From Allacma fusca (taxonomy: Eukaryota; Arthropoda; Collembola; Symphypleona; Sminthuridae): a stretch of 64,000 nucleotides of DNA. A program made the position numbers and the translations under genes. The DNA lies in assembly GCA_947179485.1 (NCBI GenBank), contig OX359249.1:186001-250000 (forward strand), in the 5' to 3' direction. Of the stretch, positions 1 to 10,449 are shown in pieces (position 1 is the first letter of the stretch; every line of letters starts with the position of its first letter). The notes below the pieces were generated by a model. The model saw nothing but the letters and a program-made list of their open reading frames with translations, ran no database searches and was not told where the DNA came from.

Positions 1-420
1 GAGACATAGTTCAAATCACAATTCCAGCCTACGTATTTATGATACATACTTCAATTATTATTTTAAACTCACGCATGAAAACGCTTCACATTTTTTGCTT
101 GGGATTTGTTTAGCCCAACTGTGCTGCTAATTTCCATGCGGGCTAAAATACTAGTAATCAAAATATGCACATATTTGAGGCAAGCGTAAAGAGAATTTGT
201 TACTCCCTAACAAGTAAAAAAGCTTGAGGCTTCTACTGCTTTCCCACGTTGTTTGCTAAGATTTATATTTCGACAAACCATAACGACATGATTCCTGTTT
301 GAAGACATCCTTGGAATTGTGACACGTGAACACAGGCTACAAGTTCATTACAAAGCCGCTAGATGTTGAAAAATGTAGCTATGATATAGCAGTAATTAGA
401 TATAATCCAATCTACACTAC

Positions 421-680
421 TGACAGCAGTGGATTTTGGGATTAGGATTGACCAAATAATTCATTAAGTATTGGATTAGGATTAGGGATTAAATCGTTGC
501 CATAAAAATAATTGGATTTAACTAGTGGATTAAAATGAAAGCATTGAGCCGGGATTGAGGATTAAGGATTAGATCCAAGTTTCCCCAACACTTGGATTGG
601 GATTGGGATTAATTATTTCTTATAAATTTTGTAATCCGGGATTAAATTAATCCCGGATTAATAATCCATTCCCATCCCTG
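421..680. mobile_element. Short hAT-like remnant made of GGATTA words
   Basis: The stretch is packed with degenerate GGATTA/TAATCC words. Its right edge, read on the minus strand, starts CAGGGATGGGAATGGATTA, which matches the left edge of the element at 61362 (CAGGGTTGGGAATGGATTA). The left edge near CAGTGGATTTTGGG is a weaker match. CAGGG-type termini are usual for hAT elements. I found no clear target duplication and no coding sequence, so this is a non-autonomous or deleted copy. Bases 1-420 hold no recognisable gene. Confidence 0.5.
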
Positions 681-1889
681 TAAAAGTCACATGTGAATAA
701 TAATACAAATATAAAATAAACCTTTCTAGAAATATGCATATAATCCTATGCATGTATTTATATTGTTGATGGGCGATCCGAGATATGTTTTCTACTAAAA
801 CTTTGACCCATAGTAATTTTTGGTCTACACAGGTAAACTAAAATAAATAATATTTAGGGTACCTTTGTGGAAAACGTACGTTGGATTTTAATCAAGCCAT
901 TTTTCCACTAATTATGATTGATTAAATTTTTATGCTACATATCAGTCCTGCTATGATTGAACGTGATTTTCGTAGGAGGGGTAAATCATTTTACAGCGTG
1001 TCATTGAAGTTGATTATGCTGTCAATGTTTCTGCAAATAATATTAACGAACCAAAAACAACCAGACATTTCCATTTGTGACTTAAATTACACTGCCAAAA
1101 GTTGGACGTGTGGGGAGGCACTGTGGGCATTTTCATCTGAGGGGGCAAATACTGCATGGCAGTTGTAATCGACATATCATATTTGTAGTACTAATACTGA
1201 AAAAGCTGAAACATTTCATTATTACTAAAGCAAAAAGAAATACAAAATGAGACATGTTCCATAGAATTCTCTTGAAAAGATTTCGAGCGCACTAGAGACG
1301 GGTGATTTAATTGGTTCAAGTAGCGTAATGATTCAGATTTTTTTCAATTCTCCTGCAAGTATATTTTGCAATCTTGAGCATTCCAGTAGATCTGTTTCTC
1401 TTCAGAAAATCTTCACCCGAATAATGTTCAGTGCTTGACAAGTAAGATGATGAAGAATTCGCAATTACAGAAAGTAAGGATGAAATTTCTACGTATATTA
1501 TACGCCGCTTGGTGCGTTCACTTTGAAACAGCTTCGACATTTCGGCGATCCTCTCGCCCTCCAATCAGATATTTTGAGCCCCTAAAGTAATTAATGAATA
1601 CTTGCTTCCCTTGGTCATCCGTCAGCGTAGAGAAAGTTGGAATTACTCTCACGGAGTCTAAAATCGCAATAATTAAAACGTTCTATAGTACACGTGGGTG
1701 CAAAAATAAACCTAGCTCGGAAGATAACGTGGAACGTAACAACTTACCAAGTATAACGTCCTTCAGACGTGTGGATTGAAACTTAAGCTTGCCGTTTTGT
1801 CCTGTGTATTTTATTTGGCGAGCGGTTTTTTTGGGACGCGAAAGGCAGCCATAAAACTTGTGGACAAAAATACGTCTTCTGTCTTCACC
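681..1889. other. No gene recognised
   Basis: This AT-rich stretch has only short open frames. An 82-codon frame on the minus strand (1316-1564) and a 61-codon frame on the plus strand (1594-1779) have no family signature I recognise and may be chance. Confidence 0.5.
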
Positions 1890-2349
1890 AGACCTGTTTT
1901 CGAATTCGAATATTATTCGAATTTTCGAATCGAATTCGAATCAAACCGAATACCATTGCCAAGTTTAAATAAATTGAATTTTCAAATCAAATCCGAAGAC
2001 CTAACTATTCAATGTTTGTATTTCAAACCGAATACAATTCGAATTCAAATACATAAAGGTACTCGAAATCCGAATCAAAAATTTAGTCGGTTCGTATTCG
2101 AATTGGTTTCGAATTTGGTTTTTCGAATTGCAACCATTATTTGCAAAACGTCGGTTGTTTAACACCAACACGTGATAACTTGTCGTGACAAAAAGTAAAT
2201 CTCTATAAGCACAAAAGCTTGATTCACGAAATGGCGTTTTCAAAAATGAAAAATGGTGTTTTAGAGTGGTGGGTGGTTTGTTTCACTTAGTTTTTCTATT
2301 TACTCTGTTATTGAAATGCTTTTAAGTAACTGCTTAAATTCGGCTTGTT

Positions 2350-2574
2350 ATGGATGATTATTTATCCGGATCTTTAAAAAAGGCTAGTGTTTTGGGGGTT
2401 TCAGCAACGGGTGTTCTGGTCGAAAGCTTATTCTCCACATGGACTGACTTGATTTTCTCCAAGAGATTAGCAATGATGGCTGTAACAATAAAAATTTACA
2501 TATGCCGGAAAGCTCAGTTGAAGTTTTATAAAAAATCATTTCTAGCAATATCAACTTCATGTTATTGTCAATAA
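2350..2574 (+). pseudogene. hAT transposase C-terminal remnant
   Basis: This 74-codon frame carries a VSATGVLVESLFSTW stretch and FSKRLAMM, in the order and spacing of the hAT dimerisation region. No upstream catalytic part is visible. It lies inside the TTCGAAT-word element and supports assigning that element to hAT. Both the short length and the divergence of the Ser-Glu-Arg core show it is not functional. Confidence 0.5.
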
Positions 2575-2719
2575 AATGCTTTGTGAGTTAAATGATTGGC
2601 AAGTAAGACCTACAGAATGGAATATGTAGCTTTATTGTTATATTCAGGTTGACTTTGGTTTACTTGTAAGATTGTAAAAATCTATTTTGAATACGAATAT
2701 AGTAAATAGTAATAATATT

Positions 2720-2967
2720 TAATAGAATCCATATCTTTGGTTTACGTGGTTCACTTTATTCAACAAGCTAAATTAATTGCAAGCTTTCGACATCTAACAG
2801 ACTGTCATCCTCAGGCACTAACAAGCAAGTGATAGATAAATTTGCACAACAAACTGAGAAAAATAAAATTATTTCTAAAAATGATTATTTTCGTTAAATT
2901 CATTTTTTTTTAAATTAGTAGTTATAATTTTCTGAACCAAAGGCTTCCAAGCAACGTCTAATAAAAA
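2720..2967 (-). repeat. Penelope pLTR, downstream copy relative to coding direction
   Basis: Bases 2720-2967 repeat 5458-5701 in direct orientation almost perfectly. One copy has a four-base AACA-type indel near 2845. The end of the GIY-YIG frame overlaps the inner edge of this copy. The repeat carries a hammerhead-like core at 2785-2814. Confidence 0.9.
2785..2814 (-). ncRNA. Hammerhead ribozyme-like core in pLTR
   Basis: On the minus strand the sequence reads CTGAGGA, a hairpin with GACA paired to TGTC, then GAAA. This matches the CUGANGA / stem II / GAAA core of hammerhead ribozymes. A short GCT...AGC stem follows, then TT, in the place of stem III and the cleavage site. Stem I looks weak. 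Penelope-like pLTRs are known to carry hammerheads, so the assignment is reasonable, but self-cleavage is not shown by sequence alone. Confidence 0.65.
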
Positions 2968-3878
2968 CCATCATTGACGTTCATCAATTTCTTGTCGGAT
3001 TGCTGAATTATTAATCCTTCTTTAATTTTCCTCAAAAATTGATTAGGTTCTTTTATAATTGATTTGGCGTTGTCCCAATCGATGATATGATTTCTATTGT
3101 TGAAAATATGTCGAGCAACTGCTGATTTTTCACGGTTTTTCAATCGAACATGGTCCATGTGTTCTTTCAATCGTGTATGTAAAGGACGATAAGTCTCACC
3201 GTAATAAATTTTATCACAGGAATTACATGGAATCTTATATATGACATGAGTCTCGTTTTCTTCTTTGTCCTTGATTCGGTTTAGCATACCTTTGATTTTC
3301 TTGCCAGGTAAGAAAGTTATCTTCCATTGAAACTTTCTTCTTAATAATCCGGCCACTCTATTGGATAAATTGCCAAGAAATGGAATTGGAACCCATTTGG
3401 TTTCTTCTTCGGATTCTTCTTCTGCTTCTTTTATTCTAATTTCAATTTGAGAATCAGTAATTGCTGGAGGATGTCCATTACTTGTGGATGAACTGATTAT
3501 ATTGGTAATATTAGCAAGATTATTTGGATTAAATTTCATGCGCATTCTACTTAACCGTTTTGAAATTAGACTTGATGGGTATCCATTTCGTTGTAAAATA
3601 TTTTTGAGGTATACAATTTCATCTTCTAAATAATCTTTATGACATACTGAAAATGCTCTGAATAATAAAATATCAATAACAGAGATTTTGTTTGATTGAT
3701 GATGATATGACTGATAATGTAAATATCGGTCTGTATGGGTAATCTTCCTGTATACTTTGGTTTTAATTGTGTTGTCTTCTTGCATGTGTATTAAAACGTC
3801 TAGGAAAGGTATTTGCGCATTACTTTCTATTTCGACTGTAAACTGAATATTCGGATGGAATTGATTGATTGTATACAA
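2958..3878 (-). pseudogene. Penelope RT thumb, linker and GIY-YIG endonuclease
   Basis: The first part carries FHPNIQFTVEIE and IPFLDVLI, typical of the region after the Penelope palm. The second half carries IYKIPCNSCDKIYYGET, then RPLHTRLKEHM and a later SAVARHIF block, matching the GIY-YIG nuclease of this family, including the CxxC preceding the YYG. The endonuclease nicks the target for primed reverse transcription. The frame ends inside the downstream pLTR. Confidence 0.9.
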
Positions 3879-3890
3879 GATGTTTTCTAC

Positions 3891-4577
3891 TTAATTCTTA
3901 TTTACAATGGCTAGAACATCATCTACATATCTTACCCAGAAATGAATTTGTGGGTGATTCTTGATAAGTTTTTCTTCCAATGATTGCAAATATATGTCGG
4001 CTAGTGTAGATGAAATGGGGCTTCCCATAGGACTTCCGTCTATTTGCCTGTAAATATTGCCTCGAAAAGAGAAAAATGTATCGGTTGTACAAGTTCGAAG
4101 TAATTTCATGATATCTTCAGCTTCAAAATTGGATGGTAAATTATCTTTCCATTTGATATCGTTGGTTAGTAAATCATTTGTGGCTTTTAGTGTTTCCGAC
4201 ATAGGGAGACTGGTAAAAAGTGACTTTACATCAAAGGAAACAAACATTGTATCTTCAGGTATTTTCAAGTATCGAATTCTATTCATAAGTTCAGAAGAAT
4301 TCTTTATAGATGACCAGAATCCTGCATTTGACTTAGATATTATATTGTTTAAAAATTTTGCTGTGTTGTAGAATATGGAGAATTTGAAATCATTAATAGG
4401 TCTCATAGGATTGCCATCTTTGTGAATTTTCGGTAAGCCGAAAAATTTTGACATTCTTGGATATGTTGGCAATAAATAAGAATGTGTGTCTTTTGTGATC
4501 TTCTTTTTCCGTAGGAGATCATCACAAACAAGTTTCAAAGCTTTGAAACATTTATTTGTTGGATCAGAAGATAACAA
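3891..4577 (-). pseudogene. Penelope reverse transcriptase
   Basis: Visible motifs in order are FFGLPKIHKDG, MRPI, FVSFDVKSLFTSLP (motif A aspartate), GSPMGSPISSTLADIYL (motif B) and WVRYVDDVLAI (catalytic YVDD). The spacing and the LPKIHK signature are diagnostic for Penelope-like rather than LINE or LTR polymerases. The frame is open across the palm core. Confidence 0.9.
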
Positions 4578-4735
4578 CTCATAAGGACCTTATTCAATTA
4601 AAGCACAAATCTTCATTTCATATTCAACTTTGTCCATAATGACGGTTGCGTTGCCTTTATCTGCTGGTAATATATAAATGCCTTTATTTTTAGTTAGACT
4701 TCGAAGTATCTTCTGAATCCTGCCATTGTTGGAAT

Positions 4736-5470
4736 CTATATACATCCTTTTTGAATAATTGCAGTAATATTCTGTCGTACGTCAAATTGTTCATTAGCTG
4801 GAATATCGAATCTTTTGAAATTGGTTTCAATGTTTGCAATGAGTTTAAGTTTTAAGTCATTGACCTCATTTCCAGTTGGGGTTACAGCAAAATTTAATCC
4901 TAATTGAAGTATCTCCATCTCGTCTTTCGTTGGAATATACGAACTTAAATTCACAACTGTTCTTTTGGCACTCAGTTTATCTTCATTACTGATTTGAATG
5001 ATGGGCTTTCTAAGATGTGACACCGTAATGTTATCGATTTTCTTGATTTGTTGGAATTTGATCTTCTGGAAATGTGCGTCATAGTCATTTTGTAAATAGT
5101 CTTGTAACATATTGTAGATTTCTATTGGTAAGTTTTTCATGTGTTGATTTAAATTGTGGATTGATTGTCTTGTTATTTTGATGTCTTTGTATTTACATTT
5201 CAAATGTTCTTTCATTAACTTTGTTTCAAATGTTCGTTTCAGTTGAATAGATTTTTTGTTTACTATTTTGAAATGCGGAACACTTATAAATTCAGGAATA
5301 ATTTCAAGTTTTTTACATTGGCGCAAGAAATGTATATCGTTCTTCTGTTGTGCTAATTTTCTTATTTCACGCTGCATTTTAAATATATATCCTAGAAATT
5401 GCACACCAATATGCATTTTTATGTAATTTTTAATTGATCTCCAACCACGATTATATATAATAGAATCCAT
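4736..5470 (-). pseudogene. Penelope N-terminal region
   Basis: This 244-codon frame starts just inside the upstream pLTR. It contains LSSYIPTKDEMEILQLGLNF followed by AVTP, a block that typically precedes the reverse transcriptase of Penelope-like elements. It is rich in Lys and predicted helix. It is the start of the polyprotein whose later parts lie at 3891-4577 and 2958-3878. Confidence 0.8.
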
Positions 5471-5701
5471 ATCTTTGGTTTACGTGGTTCACTTTATTCA
5501 ACAAGCTAAATTAATTGCAAGCTTTCGACATCTAACAGACTGTCATCCTCAGGCACTAACAAGCAAGTGATAGATAAATTTGCACAACTGAGAAAAATAA
5601 AATTATTTCTAAAAATGATTATTTTCGTTAAATTCATTTTTTTTTAAATTAGTAGTTATAATTTTCTGAACCAAAGGCTTCCAAGCAACGTCTAATAAAA
5701 A
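5458..5701 (-). repeat. Penelope pLTR, upstream copy relative to coding direction
   Basis: This is the second direct copy of the pLTR. It lies just upstream of the coding region on the minus strand, and the first reading frame starts within a few bases of it. In this family the pLTR is expected to carry the promoter and a hammerhead motif; such a core is visible at 5523-5552. Confidence 0.9.
5523..5552 (-). ncRNA. Hammerhead ribozyme-like core in second pLTR
   Basis: This is identical to the core at 2785-2814: CTGAGGA, stem II GACA/TGTC, and GAAA. Its presence in both pLTRs follows from the pLTR duplication. Confidence 0.65.
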
Positions 5702-5940
5702 ACTAATAATATTGTTTTTGTGGTTACACCAAACATTTTCTGATCGTATTATGCTTAGAAACATGCAAGCTCTTACCAAAAAAATCGAATTTCTTTAGAA
5801 AGTTAAATCATAGTAGATCAAAGGTTATAGATGCTGATAATTTTGAATAATTGCAAAACCAACTTCGAATACAAACCAAACCGAATTCGAACCAAATCTG
5901 GCATTTTATTCGAATACCAAATAAAATTCAAATTCCAGGC

Positions 5941-8768
5941 GATATACAAATGGACTGAATAATAATAATAAATATTGAATAATTTCGGGACTGGATCGGG
6001 ATAAATTTCATAAATTCATAAATTCATTGGCGATCCAGAGGAAAGTGCGATACGTGTCAAAATTGTACAAACCGTTTTTAATTGTTCGGAATGTAGATCC
6101 GAACATTCACAAGCCTTGGCACATTCCTCAAAGTCCTCAGAAAGTACCCTGGAATATTCCACCTCATCAGGAAAGCGAAATGAAGCGGCGATCTCACCTA
6201 ATAACTCTTTACAAAACCCAACAATAATGCATAAAATCCACAGGCAGGACACCCAGGCTCACATGGAATCCACTACGGATTTTGACCGGCTGGCTGCCCT
6301 AATCCTATCAACTAATTCTGACTATCACTAAGACCAAAATCAAGGCAGTTGAATCCAACCTAGCTACTCTCATTGACGTGAAAGTGCAAGCTCTGGAAGC
6401 AAAATGTAGTACGCTCCGTTTGGATCTAAAGTCGCACAGGAAATTAACAGAAGAACTGCAATTAAAAGTGTCCTCCCAGGAGGAAGAAATCTGAAACCTT
6501 CGGGCACAAATTATTCCACATTGAAAACAACAATAATTTCTGGCCTATAATTATTTTATTTTAAAATTGTTTTCCTTTTATGCTCGTTTTGTATCGTAAA
6601 CATTAACCTAGTTGCAACTATTCGCAGATTTTCATTTAGTTATTCCTCGAGCACTGCAGATAAAACCTTTCTCCTTTCATTTTCCTTTTTGATTCCCCAT
6701 TTGGCACCTTCGAAACTAGTTGCAACTATTCACACTTCTTTTTTACAGTTATACTTCTAGCAATTGAAATACAACCTTTCTCTGTTCCTTTCGCTTTTTT
6801 GTTCCCCACTGGCCTCCTTTTATTTTCTGATATTATTATATTTTCGTGTAACAAAATCAGTGATAAGTATTCCCGGAAAATCTACAATTTTGTACCTGGT
6901 AGTACGAAAATGTTCTAATTTTATAACTTGTATTACGAGTTGGAACTTTTAAGTTCAACAGAGCATACAAATCGGACCCCTTTCGTTTTCTATTTGAGTT
7001 TCAAAAGCTGTGAGAAGCATTCTTGGAAATTTTCCATTTTTGTGTGATCATACAAGTAGAAACTATGAATTTTAAGTTGTACTTGGAACATACAAATTTC
7101 AATTGAACAACATTGTACATCGATAAATTGTAGTATGTACATCCTCAACAATCTAAAAATCCAAGTAACGAAAGAACTTTCCAAACTAGCCATACACCTT
7201 ACATTGTTCAAACTGTGTACAAATTAGGACTTTAGCTTACGGTACTTTATTACTACTAAGGTACTACTGGCGTGAAAACTAAAAATAAATTCTTCGATTT
7301 GTAGCTCCAACATTCATGTAGTTTTATCATCGTTTGGAAAATAATATTTTTGTTTATAGAGACAGTGCAGCTAAAGGTCGTATTTGCTTTCATCATATCC
7401 ATATCCACACACAGATAAAGCTTAACGATTGGCAATAAATGTGCCCTTTAAGCTTAAAGCAACATTAAAATTGAAACATTCAAAGCGTTAGTCTCAGCTC
7501 TATTGGTTCACTGTGCCGAACGTCTAGTTCATTTTTTCAATAAGGATTTCAGTAAACTGTCACTTTTGGTGTCGTTAATAATTGCAAATAAGTGTATTGA
7601 TTACACGTATAGTCAGCTCAGTGAATTAACTATTCCTGCAATCTGAAGAAATGCAGACATTGAAGATTTATATAATAGTGCCACGGGAGAGTTTCTAAAG
7701 TTAAATATCCTCAATTCAGAAGCTATTTATCACTCTTCTATATCGTTCACTTGCTCATCTCTGTATGTATTCAAACTATGCCGTGCTTACGCCCGCATGA
7801 ACTTCCACAGTGCAATCCTTTATCTTCCTTTATAAAATCGAAACATGTCTGTGCAGAATTCAAACTAACTACTTGAGACACCTTGCCTTACTAAACCGTA
7901 CCATACAAGTAAGCCAATCCTGCGGTATCATACCAGTCCTAAGAGAAAGCATAATATGTATAGTTCATGGCTCTGAATGCCGCAATCGTAACCGTACGCT
8001 TTCGGGGTAGTTGCTACACTACTGCTAATTGTTAGTGTAGATGGCAATCTCTAAAAATCTCTAATAATTGCAAGTACGTGTAGTTTTCTATTGTGATGTA
8101 ATCACTAAAGAAAAACAACTCCCCCAGTCCACAAATCAATTTATCATTCTGGTTTTCTTACAAAAACTGTGCACCCATTCAAACTACGCGGCACAGCTCA
8201 GGCAGCAGAGAGTCTATTGGGCTTTTACTGTACTTTCGAACTTCCCCAGTGCAATCTCCGCTAGTAATTCAAAACTGGCGTGTCTCTCCATGCGTTCATA
8301 TTCATACATACTACGATTGCTGTTCTCTACTATGGAATTAATTTTGTCTATTTATCTAAAATAATTGCAATTTATTTACTCAATCCGTCAACCCTAACGG
8401 CTGTAAGGGATCCGACTGTTCACATACTCCATTTTTCAAACTATACTATCGAACTATACTTTCTCATCCAAATTTTGTAAACAGCGTTTACGAATTTTTC
8501 CGCAAGGGACACAACTCGTTATGTTGTTACATTATTATATTGTGTTACCCATGCTTCGGAACATCATGTACGAACTGATGAATGCCTGAAGAATGGCTCG
8601 TTAGGAGCTTGTATGTTAATGGGTGTAGTCAGTAAGTATGAATGAGATTGTGTAAAGGCACAAAAATAAATCATCTTCATTTGCGTAAGTTGACAACATG
8701 ATCGGGTTGGGAAAATTTCGGAACATACAAATGGACTGAATAATAATAATAAATATTGAATAATTTCG
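5941..8768. other. No host gene; scattered retroelement debris
   Basis: Bases 5946-6000 share a block (ACAAATGGACTGAATAAT and onward) with 8724-8790, so a dispersed repeat ends here. Around 6330-6490 the plus strand encodes a heptad-like stretch (ESNLATLIDVKVQALEAK, then LTEELQLKVSSQEEE) that looks like a LINE ORF1 coiled coil, with an offset frame just upstream. The rest (6500-8720) has only short frames and no family signature I can see. Confidence 0.4.
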
Positions 8769-9345
8769 AGTTATTTCGGTACTGGATCGGGATAAATTTT
8801 TGAGCCCCAAGTTATTTCAGGTCGGAATCGGCGCAAATATTTTTGCTTCCATATACTTCAGGTCGGGATCATGACAAATATTTGAGCCCCGAGTTATTCC
8901 AGGTCGGAATCGGTGCAAATATTTTTGCTTCGAGATATTTCAGGTCGGGATCATGACAAATATTTGAGCCCCGAGTTATTTCAGGTCGGAATCGGCGCAA
9001 ATAATATTGCTTCCAGATATTTCAGGTCGGGATCATGACAAATATTTGAGCCCCGAGTTATTTTAGGACGTGGTCAGGACAATTAGTTTTGCCACGAGTT
9101 ATTTTAGGACGTGATTAGGACAAATATTTTTACCACGAGTTTTTTCAGATCATGATCGAGACAAATGTATTTGTTTTTCGAGATGGGACGGAATCTTCTG
9201 CGGGACAAATTATGTTGTTCCAAGGTTTTCGGGACGGGGCGGATTCTCCTGCGGGATAACTTCTTTTGTTCCGAGGAATTCGGATTGGGACGGAATTTTC
9301 GGCTGGAGAAACAGAAACCCAAAAACATGTTATATAAAAAACTAA
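8769..9345. repeat. 41-bp tandem array with alternating unit types
   Basis: Units begin at about 8769, 8810, 8850, 8891, 8932, 8973, 9014, 9055, 9096 and 9137, a 41-bp spacing. From 8810 to about 9055 two unit types alternate: one reads GGTCGGAATCGGCGCAAATA and ends TTGCTTC, the other reads GGTCGGGATCATGACAAATA and ends GAGCCCCG. The repeat therefore has an 82-bp higher-order period. After about 9178 the units are longer and diverged (GGGACGGAATCTTCTGCGGG). No coding capacity is implied. Confidence 0.75.
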
Positions 9346-10186
9346 TTTGAAGTTGTCCCGAATCAGTTATGGGATAAATACAATAAAAGTAAGGTACAAA
9401 CGTTTGATCGACTTGGAATTTGTTTCTCATCACCAGTTTTTTCATATGGTCAGTTGTGTGTGGCATTTTCTAAAGCTACGTCAAGGGAAAATTAAATTCG
9501 ATACTGATTATACCGATTACCATGGTAAATCAACTGATGGGAGCAACTCAATATTTACTACCAGCGTTGTTTTTAATGAGCTTTTTTTATGGTTAAGTTA
9601 AATGGATGGACCTCATGCCGGACTACTGTAACGCATAGCCGCGACCTATGGATCAAACATTAGACATGGGCAGGTCCTAGGAAATCTTGCCAAGATCAAC
9701 CAACCATGATGTTTTGGTGTGATGTAAAGTAAACAATTTCAAATGAGTTGTTATAATTACTTGAATGTAATCATATTATATATACTAGATTACATTACCC
9801 TTCGAAACGGGCTACCTTTCTAGTTGTTGTATATTGTAGTGATCGAAATCAAAACCCCAATTCCAGATCTCTCACGCCTCGCTTACTCTGGTGAGGCGCG
9901 TCTCAACAACTTCCCTTCCATAATTTCCATTCCCGTCTGCCCACGTCATCCCCAACTCCTTCCCTAGTCTACCCAATGTTAAGGAAGGAAGAGCCATGCT
10001 CTTCCTTACCAGCGAACTCCACCAGCACCATTCTCGTTTTTATCCCCGATGACCAAACTTTGTCTCTATCCGCGCTCAGTTGTCCCGAAGGATTTTTTGT
10101 AGCTCTATTTTTTCCTGGAGTTCTGTTTTTGGTTTTTATCGAGGTTTACCTCTAATTATTTCTTTTAGTTATAATTAGTTAAAGAC
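9346..10186. other. No gene recognised
   Basis: Only short frames occur here. Bases 9600-9720 are locally GC-richer but lack a tRNA-like fold I can draw. Confidence 0.4.
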
Positions 10187-10440
10187 GCGGAGTGAAATAT
10201 ATACAATATATTAAATAATGTTAGAGGTTCACTTTTTAACACAAGGCTTATATTTTATTCGCAGCAACTTTTCGAGCTTTTACTCTTCGTCAGGCAAATG
10301 ATATACAAGTAGTAACATTCAATATATTGCATATTACAATATAAAAATTGAAAAATTGAAATGATTGATTTTTCGATTATTTAAAATAATCATTACTGTT
10401 CTTTTAAAAAATATGAACTAGTTAAGCCATTTAATTAAAA
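10187..10440 (-). repeat. Solo pLTR-like remnant of a second Penelope family
   Basis: On the minus strand this region holds a hammerhead-like core followed by a segment that aligns with the 3' part of the 2720-2967 pLTR: the pattern TTGT...AAAGTGAACC occurs at the same distance after GAAA in both. The internal stem sequence differs, so it belongs to a related family. No Penelope coding sequence adjoins it. Confidence 0.5.
10270..10293 (-). ncRNA. Hammerhead ribozyme-like core
   Basis: The minus strand reads CTGACGA, a short hairpin with GAG and CTC arms around TAAAAG, then GAAA. This fits the CUGANGA-stem II-GAAA core. Stems I and III are not convincing by eye. Confidence 0.5.
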
Positions 10441-10449
10441 AACATTTGG

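Larger units (their letters stand above)
2720..5703 (-). mobile_element. Penelope-like retroelement (GIY-YIG type) with two direct pLTRs
   Basis: This retroelement of about 3 kb lies on the minus strand. Direct repeats of about 245 bp (2720-2967 and 5458-5701) bound it, and TAATAATATT is duplicated on either side (2710-2719 and 5704-5713). Read on the minus strand, it codes for a Penelope N-terminal region, a reverse transcriptase with a YVDD active site, and a C-terminal GIY-YIG endonuclease, which is the standard domain order of endonuclease-bearing Penelope-like elements. The coding region is broken in at least two places, so this copy is not active. The two pLTRs are nearly identical, differing by one short indel and a few edge bases, which points to a fairly young insertion. 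Confidence 0.9.
1890..5940. mobile_element. hAT-like element with TTCGAAT-rich ends, split by a Penelope insertion
   Basis: Both ends (about 1890-2130 and 5855-5940) are degenerate arrays of TTCGAAT words with ends reading roughly CCTGTTTTCGAAT and CCTGGAATTTGAA. Just inside the left array, a plus-strand frame at 2350-2574 encodes VSATGVLVESLFS followed by LIFSKRLAM. This resembles the C-terminal dimerisation region of hAT transposases (typical form: PATSxxSERxFS...KRR). The Penelope-like element at 2720-5703 lies in the middle. No target duplication of the hAT shell was identified, so the exact ends are uncertain. Confidence 0.5.

Noticed and set aside
1776-2162. 128-codon frame beginning with a hydrophobic stretch
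   Set aside because: Its bulk is translation of the TTCGAAT word array, so it is not a protein gene.
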